Shown here one piece after another: positions 24,641 through 35,330 of a DNA stretch of 64,000 nt (positions are counted from its first letter, which is position 1; the number at the start of each line of letters is the position of its first letter). The position numbers and the translations under genes are program-made. Origin of the DNA: Cymbidium sinense (taxonomy: Eukaryota > Streptophyta > Magnoliopsida > Asparagales > Orchidaceae). The stretch covers positions 52,484,514 to 52,548,513 of the forward strand of contig CM038214.1 of assembly GCA_021442155.1 (NCBI GenBank), read 5' to 3'. The notes under the pieces are model-generated. The model searched no databases, had not been told where the DNA came from, and saw only the letters and a program-made list of their open reading frames with translations.

Positions 24641-25680
24641 GGTGTTAGCTATGTCAGACATATTTCTAGCTCAAGTAATGCATGGTCTAATGGTTCCCTC
24701 ATTTCATTTGATAGAATAAGGGTGTCATAAATAGTTAGTCTTGTAGGAAGTTTTCTAAGATTTTGTAGTCCACTTTAGGAATGGTCGCACTTCACTAGAT
24801 CTGCAAAAGGTTAAGCTTGGTCAATAATTTTCTTTCCTTTGTCTTTAGAAAAAAGAAGATGAGGTGGTAAAACCTTCCCACTACTGAGATTTATCTCAAT
24901 AATATCTCTAGGGGTTGTATCAACCTGGCCCTCAACAATGATATCCTTTTGCAATGATTGGTTGGAGTTTGACAGTTCCACTTCTATACTAATAAGGTTG
25001 CCCTGTAAGTCATCCATAGGACTCTCAGTATTTGACCTTGGTTCCCAAAATACATCATCATGAGAATTTTATGTTTCTTCTTTTTAATTTTATTTATTTA
25101 TAATAACACATTCCTCATAAATGCAAAATATAAGAAATGTCTTTAGAGGTGGGCTTTTTATTTATATCTTTAAAATATGTACATAAAGGTAAAGAAGTGT
25201 AAGGCCTAGACTTTTCATCCTTATCATACAAAACTCTATTAGATATAATAGATATTCCTCCCTCAATACTATCTCTAGTCATCTAAACATCTGAATATGT
25301 TGAATGGGGTCGAGGTGGAACCAAATCTCTTGACTTTGATAGATCAATATGGATGATGGCCTTCTAGGTCTTTGTTTGATCCTGCATCAAATTTTTATAT
25401 TTTTTCATCAAATAATTTTTTAAAAGAATGAGATAAGGCTAAATCCCATTCATTTGGAAAGAACTAGAGGAAGTTGAAGAGTCATCTATAATTACCTTAA
25501 AGGACCCTTGTCTAGGGTCCACAAGGTACGCTTTAAGGATTATCACTGACCCCTTCTTGTAGTTTCTTTCAAGCTAGTTTTTGAAGCAATCTTTAATAGT
25601 GTGACCCACATCTACTGATATGGATAGTAGTTTTGGTTATTCACCTTGCCGATGTCTTCTGGCCTCTTTAGATCAGGTAT
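24641..25680 (-). pseudogene. Tat element 1 gag C-terminus (remnant)
   Basis: Homologous to 55650-56620 of the second Tat element. On the minus strand D-C-F-K-N then L-E-R-N-Y-K-K-G-S and L-V-D-P-R-Q-G-S lie at about 25590-25495. They match the better gag of element 2 (L-E-I-N-Y-K-R-G, L-V-D-P-R-Q-G-S). An isolated 68-codon open stretch lies at 25017-24811. gag is cut at about 25680, where the plus-strand LINE begins. Confidence 0.6.
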
Positions 25681-25689
25681 TATGGGCAT

Positions 25690-26690
25690 TCTTCTATTAG
25701 GGATTATTTGACAAACTAATTCTTATTGAGGATATCCTAAAGCTAAAAGGATTAAGAATAGTGTCTAAATGGTATCTGTGTGGTAAAGAAGAGGAGGGCT
25801 TGCTTCATAATTTCTCTACTTGCTATTTTACCATTGAATTATGTAACATGCTTATGGATTCTTCATTCTAAACGTGCAGGATGGCATGGGTGATTTTGGT
25901 GTTATTAACTCTTAGAGGACTCAAGATCATATTAATGGCATCTATATTCATCAATCCATTTTCATTCATCGTATCACCTATTAGTTTAATGGGTATGTAC
26001 AAATTTTGACAAGCATGACAACAAGCCTCCTTCCCCCATGGAAACCACTATGCACATTATCAATTATATTAATAAAGCTCTTAGTTTTGGCTGTCTTACA
26101 TTGAATCCCCTTTAATCCATGACAACTGGTAATGTGCGTGCCAATTTAACTATGGAAAACAATCCTATGGATGAAATCCACACATATATTAAAATGTTAA
26201 TATTGATGGCTACTTCAAGGTAAACATCATGTATGATTGGTCAACTTTTGTGATCACTTGGGATGCTACTTATTATATTTCTCTCCCTATATAATGAACT
26301 CTCATTTCAATGACTCTTAACAAAACCTTATTCTTTCTCCAAACTTTTGGCTCTTGGCTATTCTAGATTGAGTCTGACTAATTGAATCATGTTAATCTAT
26401 TTAGGCATGGTTATGCTAAACCTTGGTGCACTATTCCTCTCATCAAACCGATTAGATCGCTTGAGAAGAACCATATTGTAGTTTTCTTGCATATTCTATG
26501 TGAAGGCAATCAACCAGATAATTTCTTGGCTTAATCTAGGGAAGTCTCTATGAAGGTTTTCTCTTTCTTCCTCTCTTAACCTTAGAAGCTCATTCATAAT
26601 GATAATTTATTTACATTTACATTAGAGGCTTGAAAGGGTCATTGTAATCACTTTCTTTTTAATGGAATTCACATTTTTTCTAATATATAT
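25690..26690 (+). pseudogene. LINE 3' end: zinc-knuckle and RNase H of a non-LTR retroelement
   Basis: The plus strand reads L-I-E-D-I-L-K-L-K-G then W-Y-L-C-G-K-E-E-E-G-L-L-H-N-F-S-T-C (about 25711-25822). This is the zinc-binding module found after RT in plant L1-type LINEs; the first Cys is replaced by Tyr, while C, H and the last C remain. Further on, H-I-L-C-E-G-N-Q-P-D-N-F-L-A at about 26490-26531 is the end of an RNase H domain of the plant LINE type. Several stops lie in between. The element is 5'-truncated, as LINEs usually are; no clear poly(A) tail was seen. Confidence 0.7.
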
Positions 26691-28589
26691 TACTAAATCT
26701 TAATTAAATTAAAATTTATTCAATAACCTATTTCTACATGTTCTAGCTTTGCAACTCATTTTCCACTTTGATTGACATGTAATGGTTGATTTAAGTGAAG
26801 AGGAAAACTGTAAGCCTGAGATTGATTATTATTATTGTAATATACATATATGCCAAATTTATCCTTCCCTAAAGACTACAACCCTCAAATTTGCTTGGTA
26901 CTATTGTGGTTCCCTTTTTTATTGAGTTGTTAATGGGGTTTTCTTCTATATTTGTTGTTGTTGTGCCACCTTTTCACTAGTTTCTACCCATGCCTTCTCA
27001 CTTATAGACTACTACCTATGTAATCTCCCTTTTGATGGCTACTATTCATGACTCTTTACTAATTATTGTCTTTAGTTTATGGTGTGGAGAACTCATTGTA
27101 AAGTGAAATTTTATATAGCCAAAAGGCTCTTGAGTTATCTATTATATTCAACCAAGTAGATTAGTGTTGGACTAAGGGAAAAGTGGGAAGTTAAGGAAGA
27201 AAAATTTAGGTAAGAAGTTTTGAAATTGTTTATGCATATAGGTATGTATGACCATAATTGTAGGAGTGGTGCCATTTGATAATTTTTTTCTTATTCTTCC
27301 ATATTTTCAAATTTTTGAAAGTTGATAATTTAGTATAAGTTTGTAAATCAAAGATCTTGAGGGGTCTATGGCCTTCCTCTAGGGCTGGTTGTTAGGTGAG
27401 TTTCCTTCTATTTCTGATGGTGTTTGAGTTATAACTTAAAATTATATGGTGCAATCTGTCTGGGCTTTGTGGCATGTATGAGTTATGATTTTGTGTTTTG
27501 AATGTATAAATTGATGGCTTGGGTAGCCACTATGTGTTAGTTGTAGTTTTTGCAACCATGAGTGTGGTGAGAAACCATGTGTGTGAGTTATGATTTGCCA
27601 TGTGTGAGTGAATTCTAAAAGTGCAACCATGTGTGGATTGGATTATACATAGCGAGTATGGGAGGTGTTTAAATTATTTATATCATTGTTTTGGCTGTGT
27701 GGGGGTGTATGTTATGACATTAGTTGTATTTTGCATGTGTAAGTGTGCATAAATGGTAATTTGATGGCTATAATTAAGAATTAAAGGAGGACTTTAGCTA
27801 TGGGAATTGTAAAAGAAGATATCTTGAGGTATGAAATTTTATTCCAAATTGTTGTGTTTTCTTGTACTTTTTGAACCCCATCTCCTTGCATGAGTAATGT
27901 ATAAATTAGTTTATTAATATGGTCCTTAATTACTTTCTTTGTTTCTCCTGTTGAGCATTCCAAACCTCTTTTCTTTATTGAGTGATTGACATTGATGTGC
28001 TAAATTTAGTAAGGGTTTAATAATATAAATTCCAAATTTTATAGAACTATTGGCTACCACTATTTGTACTACTTCATACGAATGTTTTATACAATGCACA
28101 TAAATAATTCTATGATATCTTGTTTAGATACAAATAATTAGATGATGTTTTACTAATTTATTATTATTATAATCTACTCAAATTCATTGATGTTATATTA
28201 TATTATTATGCATATTGGTAATTTGTTTAGTTAAGGTATTATTAATTGTTAAATAAAAGTAATGCATATGATAACTAGGGAAATGTCATAAAATTACTAT
28301 AGCTTGACTAATTTATGAACCTATAAAGGTAGCAAAAGTTTTGATGAGATGAGCCATTGATTGGAAACCTTAGAGTTCTTAAATCTTGGCATGGAAGTTG
28401 GATTAGACCAAATGGGGTTAGGGGGCTATTGGTATGAAGTATAGATATGGTCAGCCTTATCAACAACTTTGGCAAATGGGCTGGGTGATGACCCTCATGT
28501 TTTATAGAAGTCAAACATACATAAATATTAATGATATTTCTAATAAGACAAATTGATTTAAAATTGAACAAAATTTCATGAAATCAATT
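26691..28589. other. Unassigned spacer, with G/T-rich irregular repeats at 27450-27730
   Basis: No protein domain recognised on either strand. From 27450 to 27730 the plus strand is G/T-rich and reuses short words such as GAGTTATGATTT (about 27478 and 27583) and GCAACCATG (about 27550 and 27621), so it looks like a diffuse old repeat. The rest is ordinary AT-rich sequence. Confidence 0.45.
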
Positions 28590-28929
28590 ACTTATATATA
28601 TAGACACCTTAGGTGTTTACTATTTACATTTTATAATCATATAAACTATTATTTTGTTCTTATACCTATTTTCATGCCTTTACTACTATTTAGTTCTTAA
28701 ACATGTAAGCATGATGGTCGATACTTTTTACCCTTATACATAAGTGCACGTGTCGAATCAAGTAATAAAATGTGTAGAGTATCGTTCCTATGAGGATTTG
28801 AGAAAAACTATATATTAATTTATATCAAGTTATGTACTAATCTCTTAAAACCTAATTTTGTTTCTCCAATAAAATGAAAGTGCTTAATTAAATTTGCTAC
28901 CTACTATTTCACAAAATATTAAATAATGA
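28590..28929 (-). other. Short segment resembling a gypsy 5' leader (weak)
   Basis: The minus strand reads TTGATTCGACACGTGCACTTA at about 28766-28746, a phrase I associate with sequence just upstream of the primer-binding site in Athila-type elements. No primer-binding site or LTR end accompanies it. It may be part of the LINE 3' UTR instead. Confidence 0.25.
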
Positions 28930-29620
28930 TAAAAAGGAAATTTGATAAGAGGTTTAGTGGTTCCATTAATAATGTTGAGGAGGTGGTGGAGTCAGTTTCA
29001 ATCCAAATAGGATTAGGGAATACTTAAGCAATCTTAAGACCAAAGAATAAACTATCTACTTCAATAAACATAGAGCTAATCAGAATGCAAGGTTCATGAA
29101 AATTGCATATGTTAGAACCTTCCCAATTTCTAATGATTCCACTTGATCTAACTATTTTGAAAGAAGAACTGAAAGGGCCATCAATATTAACTTCAAGCCA
29201 ACGAGGTTTTGGTTTAATCTAGGAAAGTAGATTACAGGAGCTACAATTTAAATCTAGCATTGGTTTAACTTTTGTAGGTACTTCTAAACTTGATATGATG
29301 TCGATGTGGTTGAGTATTTGTTGTGTTATGGCATCAAGAGATTTTGGCTTATTATTGTGTTTGGTTTGATTTCTATTCAACCATATGTATTAAAGTGATA
29401 TGATGGGAATGAGTTTTGAATACATCTAGTGATGTTTAAGCTTGTCTGAGGAGTTGAATGAAATTTTTGAGAGGTTGAACCATATCATGTATACTAAAGT
29501 GTGATTGAAGCTTTGTAAAAATAGTCATGGATTTATGAAAGTGAAAGAATAGATGTTCTATAGTTTCTTCCTGATTACAATATTGGCATTTAGAGGTTAG
29601 GTGGATTCTTCTTCTCTAGG
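28930..29620 (-). pseudogene. LINE 3' end on the minus strand: zinc-knuckle and RNase H
   Basis: The minus strand reads K-C-Q-Y-C-N-Q-E-E-T-I-E-H-L-F-F-H at about 29595-29545, the CCH-type zinc module of plant L1 LINEs. After a spacer, an RNase H domain follows: N-I-D-G-P-F near 29195, G-I-I-R-N-W-E-G near 29140, and I-W-I-E-T-D-S at about 29008-28990. Catalytic D of IDG and ETDS positions are kept. Stops break the frame. It is 5'-truncated at about 29620, where the Tat 3' UTR array begins, and faces the plus-strand LINE at 25690 tail to tail. Confidence 0.7.
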
Positions 29621-29639
29621 TCACATGGACTTAATTCTT

Positions 29640-30490
29640 AACCTAAATAGTTTATAGGAATGGGGCCTTCGATAATTCATTTTCACTTTTAAATAACTTC
29701 TATTTTCAGCTAGAAAAGGGGTCATGAGGACCTAAATCCTAATCTAGTGAATTTCAGCCAACAGGAAGGGGTCGTCAATGGCTTAATCCTAAACCTTAAA
29801 TTTTGACTAATATGAAAGGGGTCTTGGTGACTTAATCATAACCATGTAGTCAATTTGACAAGAAGGGGTCTTGGTGACTTAGCCTATCTTTATTTTTTTA
29901 GAAAGAATGCCTATTGAGGGACTTACTTCTATCTATTAGCTATTAAGAATTTGCCTTTTAATAGGTTAATCCAACCTAGATAACTTAACTAGAGAAAAGG
30001 GGTCTTGATGACTTAATCATATTCTTAAATTTTGATTAGTAGGAGAGGGGTCTTAGTGACTTAATCCAAACCTAGATAGTCTATTTGATAGCAAGGGATC
30101 ATGGTGACTTAATCTTATCCTTATATTTTAGAAAAAAAAATTTTTTGAGGGACTTACTTCTATCTAATTAGCTAATAGGAAGGGACCTTTAATGGCCAAA
30201 TCCAACCTAAATAAATTAAGTTGAGGAAAGGGGTCTTGAGGACTTAATCCTATCCTTAAATTTTCACTAATAGAAAGGGTCTTGGTGACTTATTCCTAAC
30301 CTAAATAGTTTATTTATTTGGAAAGGGGTCTTAGTGACATAACTCTATTTTATGAATAGTTAGAATGGTGCCATGAAAGGCTTGCTCAAAAGCTATGGGA
30401 ATGGTGCTTAAATGCTTACTTTAAACCCAAGAGATTTATAAGAAGGGTGTCCCAAATAAGATTGCTTCCATTTTATATGAATGCAAAAAT
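29640..30490 (-). repeat. 3' UTR tandem array of Tat element 2
   Basis: The plus strand repeats GGGGTCTTGGTGACTTAATCC-type units of about 50-60 bp inside a longer unit. The marker GAGGGACTTACTTCTATCTA recurs at about 29915 and 30147, 232 bp apart. It is clearly related to the array at 18880-19990 but in different arrangement. It sits just downstream (minus sense) of the integrase tail and ends at the LINE junction. Confidence 0.85.
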
Positions 30491-30519
30491 TGTGCCTAAA
30501 AGGACTTGAAAAAAATTTC

Positions 30520-30906
30520 AAGGGTCTACGAGACATTGCTCAAAACCAAATTTAAAAGAAATAATATTTGGAGCTAAATAAATTGCAAAAGCAGAGATAA
30601 ACATAATTTTATTTAACATGATCTTTAAAAATGTAGTACATTTCATACATAATAATGTTTTAAAGCAACGTCCATTAATAGGTGGCATTGGACCTTCACC
30701 ATTAGATGTTATCAATTGTTAAAAACATCCTTCATAGACCTTCTCCATAATGAACGATCCTTCCCATGTTGGCTTAAATTTGCCTCCTATCCTACAATGA
30801 GTAAAATTGGACATTTAAGAACCAAGACCAAGTCTACTACTTGGAAAGTTCTAGGATGGACCAACTTATAATGATCATGAACCATAAATGATTGTCATAT
30901 TTCAAG
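30520..30906 (-). pseudogene. Tat element 2 integrase C-terminus (detached by LTR A4)
   Basis: The minus strand reads V-H-P-R-T-F-Q-V-V-D-L-V-L near 30855-30815, then W-E-G-like sequence near 30760, then L-I-T-S-N-G-E-G-P-M-P-P-I-N-G-R at about 30718-30668. This is the C-terminal module seen at 20150-20400 in element 1. It continues the integrase that stops at 51373. The split falls after L-E-E-K-Y-L-K at 51373-51410, and the reconstruction is gap-free at the nucleotide level. Confidence 0.8.
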
Positions 30907-30911
30907 ATATT
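30907..30911 (-). repeat. Target-site duplication, left copy (ATATT)
   Basis: ATATT here and at 51368-51372 flank LTR A4. TTCAAG+ATATT+ATTAGGCTTTT rebuilt across the insertion aligns without a gap to TTCAAGATCTTGTTGAGCTTT at about 20371 of element 1. Confidence 0.75.
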
Positions 30912-32491
30912 TATGGGGAAAAATTTATGACACCACATAGAGTTTTAGAAATTTCTTATTTGCATGATCAAATGCATCATTAAGAGATAAATAAATTATC
31001 TTAGAAGATAACCATGTTTTCCTATAAGACTCTTAAGACTCTGGGATACCATAGATTTTTCCCTTAAACTATATGGAAAGTAGACCATGATTTAAATTAA
31101 ATTGGGTTCATGGTTCCCTATAGAGGCAAGCCCCTATAGTTAATTACAACTTAAGATGGATCTCTTCCTAAGTATACTCTCGATTAAAGAAATGAGTTTT
31201 TATTCCTCTAGATTTCTTAGTTGTTTTTCAAAAGATTGATTTTTGAAATTTTCAATTGGGATGGATTCAAATTGGAGAGAGTTATTTTGGAGGCCAAAGG
31301 AGGTGTAGTAAAATTCTATTGATACTCTGGTACTAGGCATTTCAATTATCCTATAATTGAGCATTAAATTTTGGGATTCAATTTAGATTTTGAGTTGACA
31401 TTTTCTTAAAAATTTAGGACTTAGATTCTAATAGCACAAGACTATAAAAATGCTTTGGGTTGAAGACTTATTCTTGAAAAGAATGCTTCAGAACATAGTC
31501 ATGTTCTTGACACATGCTCAACCTAGTTCTATTTTGGGAATTATTGGCTATTCCCCTCACTTGAGGGAAACTAACCTATCACTGACTCTTTTGGACTTAC
31601 AACCTACATGGAGGAGTTGCCAGCTAACACCACCTAAGCATATTTTAAATTCATGATGCCAAGTTTTATGCATGCAAGATGGCTAGGCTATTGCATTTTA
31701 AGGAAAGAAATTCATGAACCTCAACTCACTCTTTAATCCCCAGAAACATATAAGGTAGAAATGCATCTAACTAATGCAATTAGAAATGGATATGGGCTAA
31801 ATCAATAATAGGTTTCCCAAAATGGTGATCATCCTCACAAGTCAGATGCCCCTTATGTGTAATGGGAGAAATGTCCATTCAAAGATTTAGAGTTATAAGA
31901 TTTCATGATTTTAAAACCTAAGATTTTATGTTTTACCTAAGGCTTTAGTTTAAGTAAAGTTTCAAATTTCTTTAGTTTTGTTTCAATTGTTCAGATTTAA
32001 GTTAGGTGTAAAATTTAGTTTTTTTTCCAATGAGCCTAATCATCCAGGCATTCAATTCCAAAAAAGAACAATATAGAAAAACCTCAAAAAATAAGTTAAT
32101 TCTATTACACACCCAAAATAAATCAAGCCAATTTATATTTAATAAAAGGCTAATGCAATTGGGTACCATCAGATACCCCGTAAGAAAAGGCAAGCAGTGA
32201 GCTCTCTTCCTTATACCCGACCTAGCTACAAGTCTAGATCTATGGGTCTTCTTTCCAAAATAATCTCCTTCTTTAGGGACATCCATTGGGCTTCATAGAG
32301 GACCACTTCATCTATCTAGTAGGGTCCCTACTAATCCCAGATCCTAACCTAATTTTAAGCTCAATTTTATATTTTTGTTTCAAAATTAATTCTTAAGCCC
32401 TACAAAATAAATGTCAGCAAGATAAAAATAACATACAACATTTATATTTTACAAACATACGAGCTTAACATTAGTTGCTTGCTAAGCCCAC
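30912..32491 (-). mobile_element. Giant LTR A4, left part (R/U5 side)
   Basis: Opens with TATGGGGAAAAATTTATGAC on plus, the reverse of the LTR 3' end, directly after the ATATT duplication. It carries the family R/U5 blocks, including GGAGTTGCCAGCTAACACC near 31613, and the TATA block at 32209. It ends at CTAAGCCCAC (32491), where opposite-strand LTR B starts, and resumes at about 47131. Both parts together give about 5.8 kb, in line with A3 and A5. Confidence 0.8.
32209..32217 (-). promoter_or_regulatory. Putative TATA box of LTR A4
   Basis: The minus strand reads GGTATAAGG followed by AAGAGAGCTCACTGC, matching the promoter block of copies A1, A5, B and C. Confidence 0.55.
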
Positions 32492-32524
32492 TGTTGACCT
32501 CATTTTTAGGATGAACTCTCAACC
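32492..32524 (+). repeat. Terminal hairpin of LTR B
   Basis: TTGACCTCAT is followed after a T-rich loop by ATGAACTCTCAA, an imperfect inverted repeat at the extreme LTR 5' end. The same design is perfect in A4 (51340-51365) and good in C (37732-37763). Confidence 0.55.
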
Positions 32525-33449
32525 CATCCATCTTAGACGTAGGACTCCTCTTAGATATTAAGAGTTCCTTAGTCTGAAGACACTTCTAGAGATTAGTGAA
32601 CACTTAACCTAACCCTAGAGGCTTAGAAGAGTTAGCCATAGGAATAGGTCATGCCTTACGGGTGTTTGGAAAATTTTGCCTACCCTATAGCTTGAACCAA
32701 TCCTCACTTCCTTCCTTCAAGTCAAACTCCAAATCAAATCAACATCAAAACTTAAATCAATTCCAATTTAATTGATTTTCTTAAACTCAAATCAAAATTC
32801 AAATTCAACCAAAACTCAACCTAAGTCTTTCATGTCAAATCTTGAACTTAGCCAAATCAAATTCAAATCAAGACAAACCCTTGAATTTTCTTCACGATTC
32901 AATCAATCCATCAATCATGAATCCAAATATAAACATAAACTTCAATCATCATATCCAAAACTAAATTCAAAAATCAAATGCAAATTCAACCAAAATTCAA
33001 CCTAAGCCTTTGAAGTCAAATTCTTAAACTTAGCCAAATCAAATTCAAATCAAGCCAAACCATTGATTTTGTTTCATGATTCAATCAATCCTTCAATTAT
33101 GAATCCAAATATAAACACAAACTTCAATTATCAAACCAAAGCTAAATTCAAAAATCAAACCCAATCAAACTCATGTTCACCCTTTAAACTTGAAATTGTC
33201 AAGTGAATCAAAACTCATTTGACTCTAAACCACTTGCAAATGGATTTATATTTCAATCCTAAGTCCATATGTGAGTTCAACCAAACTTGATTCAAGCCTT
33301 TATCAAGTCAATTAAGCCACTTAGGCTCGCTTGACCCAAAGTGACCTAAAGTACCCCTTATGAGCTAAATTCTAATCCTACCCAAATTTGATTGAACTAA
33401 TCCTAACTAAGCCTCACATTGTGAGCAACAACATCATGAGATGATCAAT

Positions 33450-34150
33450 CACTCAAATTGGGTCAAATTAAGTCAAACCTAATGGTTGACCAGGTCAACA
33501 CTTAGCCAAAATGAAGCCTAAACTAGCCAAAATCTACCATAGATTAAATTGAGTGAAACCATTGATCAAAACTCATTCATGATCAATGTTTGAACTTGAC
33601 CAAGTCATCATTTGAGCCTAACTTAGCCTAATTCGCCACTTGACCCAAGTTGATCCAACTTGACCTAAAAAGTCAAAATGTGTCAGAACTTGATCTAAGC
33701 CAAATTGATTGAAACAAATAGGCCAAGTTCATTCCAAATCACTTGTTGAACTTGACCAAAATCTCAATTGGCCAACTAGACTCAACCCATTAAACTTGAA
33801 CCCAACTTGACCTAAAAGGTCAAAATTGAGCCAAAATCAAATTAAACCAAAATTGATTGAAAACAAAGATATCAATACATTTCATATGACCAATGAAACC
33901 TAATCTTACCCATGACCTAACCCAAATAGGTCAAATAGGTCAAATTGGTCAACTTGACCCATTTGACCTCAATGAAATTAAATGAACCAAATCCAAATAG
34001 AAATCAAATTGAACCAAACCAATGATGCCAAAACATTTAAAATGGTCATATGGACTTGACTCAACCCTTTGTTTGACCTAATTTGACCAATTGGTCAACT
34101 TGACCCAAGTTGACCCATTTTGACCTAAATGGGTCAACATGAACCAAATC
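33450..34150 (+). promoter_or_regulatory. Dense TTGACC (W-box-like) array in U3 of LTR B
   Basis: Six TTGACC hexamers on either strand start at 34083, 34093, 34100, 34110, 34120 and 34132. Five more start at 33929, 33938, 33947, 33954 and 33963. Spacing is about 7-12 bp, close to one DNA turn. More copies are scattered from 33300 to 34330. TTGAC[CT] is the WRKY-bound W-box core. Equivalent but more decayed stretches lie in A1, A3, A4, A5 and C. A regulatory role is inferred. Confidence 0.5.
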
Positions 34151-35159
34151 ATATCAAATCAATTCGAAATTCATTCAAACTTGGCCCAACCCATTTTTCA
34201 ATCATGCTAAACATATTCAAACTGAAATCTAAGCCAAATGACCATTTTACCCCTAAGTCAAAGGGTAAGTTTTGGCCAAATTCACTTGAATTTAGTCAAA
34301 TCCTCTTCATGACCACTTGACACTCTTTTAGTGGACCAAGTGGACACTAGTGACATGGTGCACATGACCCAATGGGTTTGAGTCAGCCAAACCCAACCCA
34401 ATGGCCAAACTGACCACCCACTTAGAAATCTCACACATGAGATCCCTCCTCCACTCAATTAAGCACATGGTCAGTCCTCCACTACCTCCTTTTGCCAAAA
34501 TCGAATCACATGCAACCCTAAAGCCTAATAAACCCATTGCATAAGGTGAATTTGATAAAAATGACATCTCTATGCTTGGTCATTTGATTCACCTAGGGGA
34601 GATATACTCCTCCTAATTTCACTTCATTCACACTCACTCACATTCAATTGAAGCGGGAAGCCAGAGAAATCAATTGCAAGCTCCACCAAGCCTCCTAGAG
34701 CTACTTCCATTTTCCCATTTTTGGATTCCTTCAAACCAAAAATAGGGGAGCTCCTTGGAATTTCCAATTCATCAAATACTCAATATCAAGCCAATTCATC
34801 CTTCAAGCACCTCGAGGGGTTTTAATTAAACTCATTCCAAGATTCATCCAAGTTCTCAAGGCATGGGAAGAGTGTTCTTGATCAAAAGCAGAGGAGCCTT
34901 GGTCAATAGAAGGAGAAAGCCTCAAATCAACAAGTTTTATCTCTAGCTACCTCGATGGATTGAGCGCGGTGATATCGAGGTATGCCTTCAACTCGACCTT
35001 AAAATAAGGAGTGTGTGGTCCTTTGTGAAAGAAATTTTCATCTCAAGTAAAATTGGTCATTTGATGTCTTCCCTTGCATGATGATGGTGTGGGTTGAGTT
35101 TGAGTTCAATCAAGCTCAATCGAGCTCACATCTTGCCATAGAGAGTGGACGTATGCCTT

Positions 35160-35330
35160 CTCATGCAAAAGTGATCATGGACCGTCCAGATTTTGGATGG
35201 ACGGCCGCGATGCTGCGATGACTGTGATTAATCTTTTTAACCGCATCTCAAACCGTCCGATCCTTAATCAAATGATCCAGAGAGAAGCACCGATGGCCTG
35301 GATGTGTAACTTAAGTGATCACCCATGATG
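35160..35330 (+). other. CpG-richer patch of LTR B
   Basis: A GC-richer island inside AT-rich LTR sequence, with GGACGGCCGCGATGCTGCGATG at about 35198 and ACCGTCCGATCC near 35252. Equivalent patches lie in C (39958-40205), A4 (49100-49220) and A5 (61370-61540), sharing the ACCATCCGATC-like phrase. Confidence 0.5.

Larger units (their letters stand above)
12259..25680 (-). mobile_element. Tat-lineage Ty3/gypsy element 1 (Ogre/Retand-like), 5' end lost
   Basis: Read on the minus strand from right to left: gag C-terminus (25680-25400), protease (about 24560-24330), RT (23180-22330), RNase H (22320-22087), a second RNase H (about 21930-21530), integrase (about 21260-20150), a tandem array (19990-18880) and one LTR (A3, 18502-12259). 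A second RNase H before integrase and tandem repeats in the 3' UTR are both described for the Tat/Ogre/Retand group. The 5' LTR and most of gag are missing; a LINE fragment begins at about 25690. All frames are broken. Confidence 0.8.

Noticed and set aside
28720..28800. Athila leader and primer-binding site
   Set aside because: Only one phrase fits and no TGG-type primer-binding site or LTR end is next to it. Kept as a weak feature only.
32772..33005. 77-codon asparagine/serine-rich open stretch in LTR B
   Set aside because: It is the in-frame reading of a low-complexity CAAATTCAA-type stretch; the neighbouring repeat at 32980-33160 has stops at the same places.
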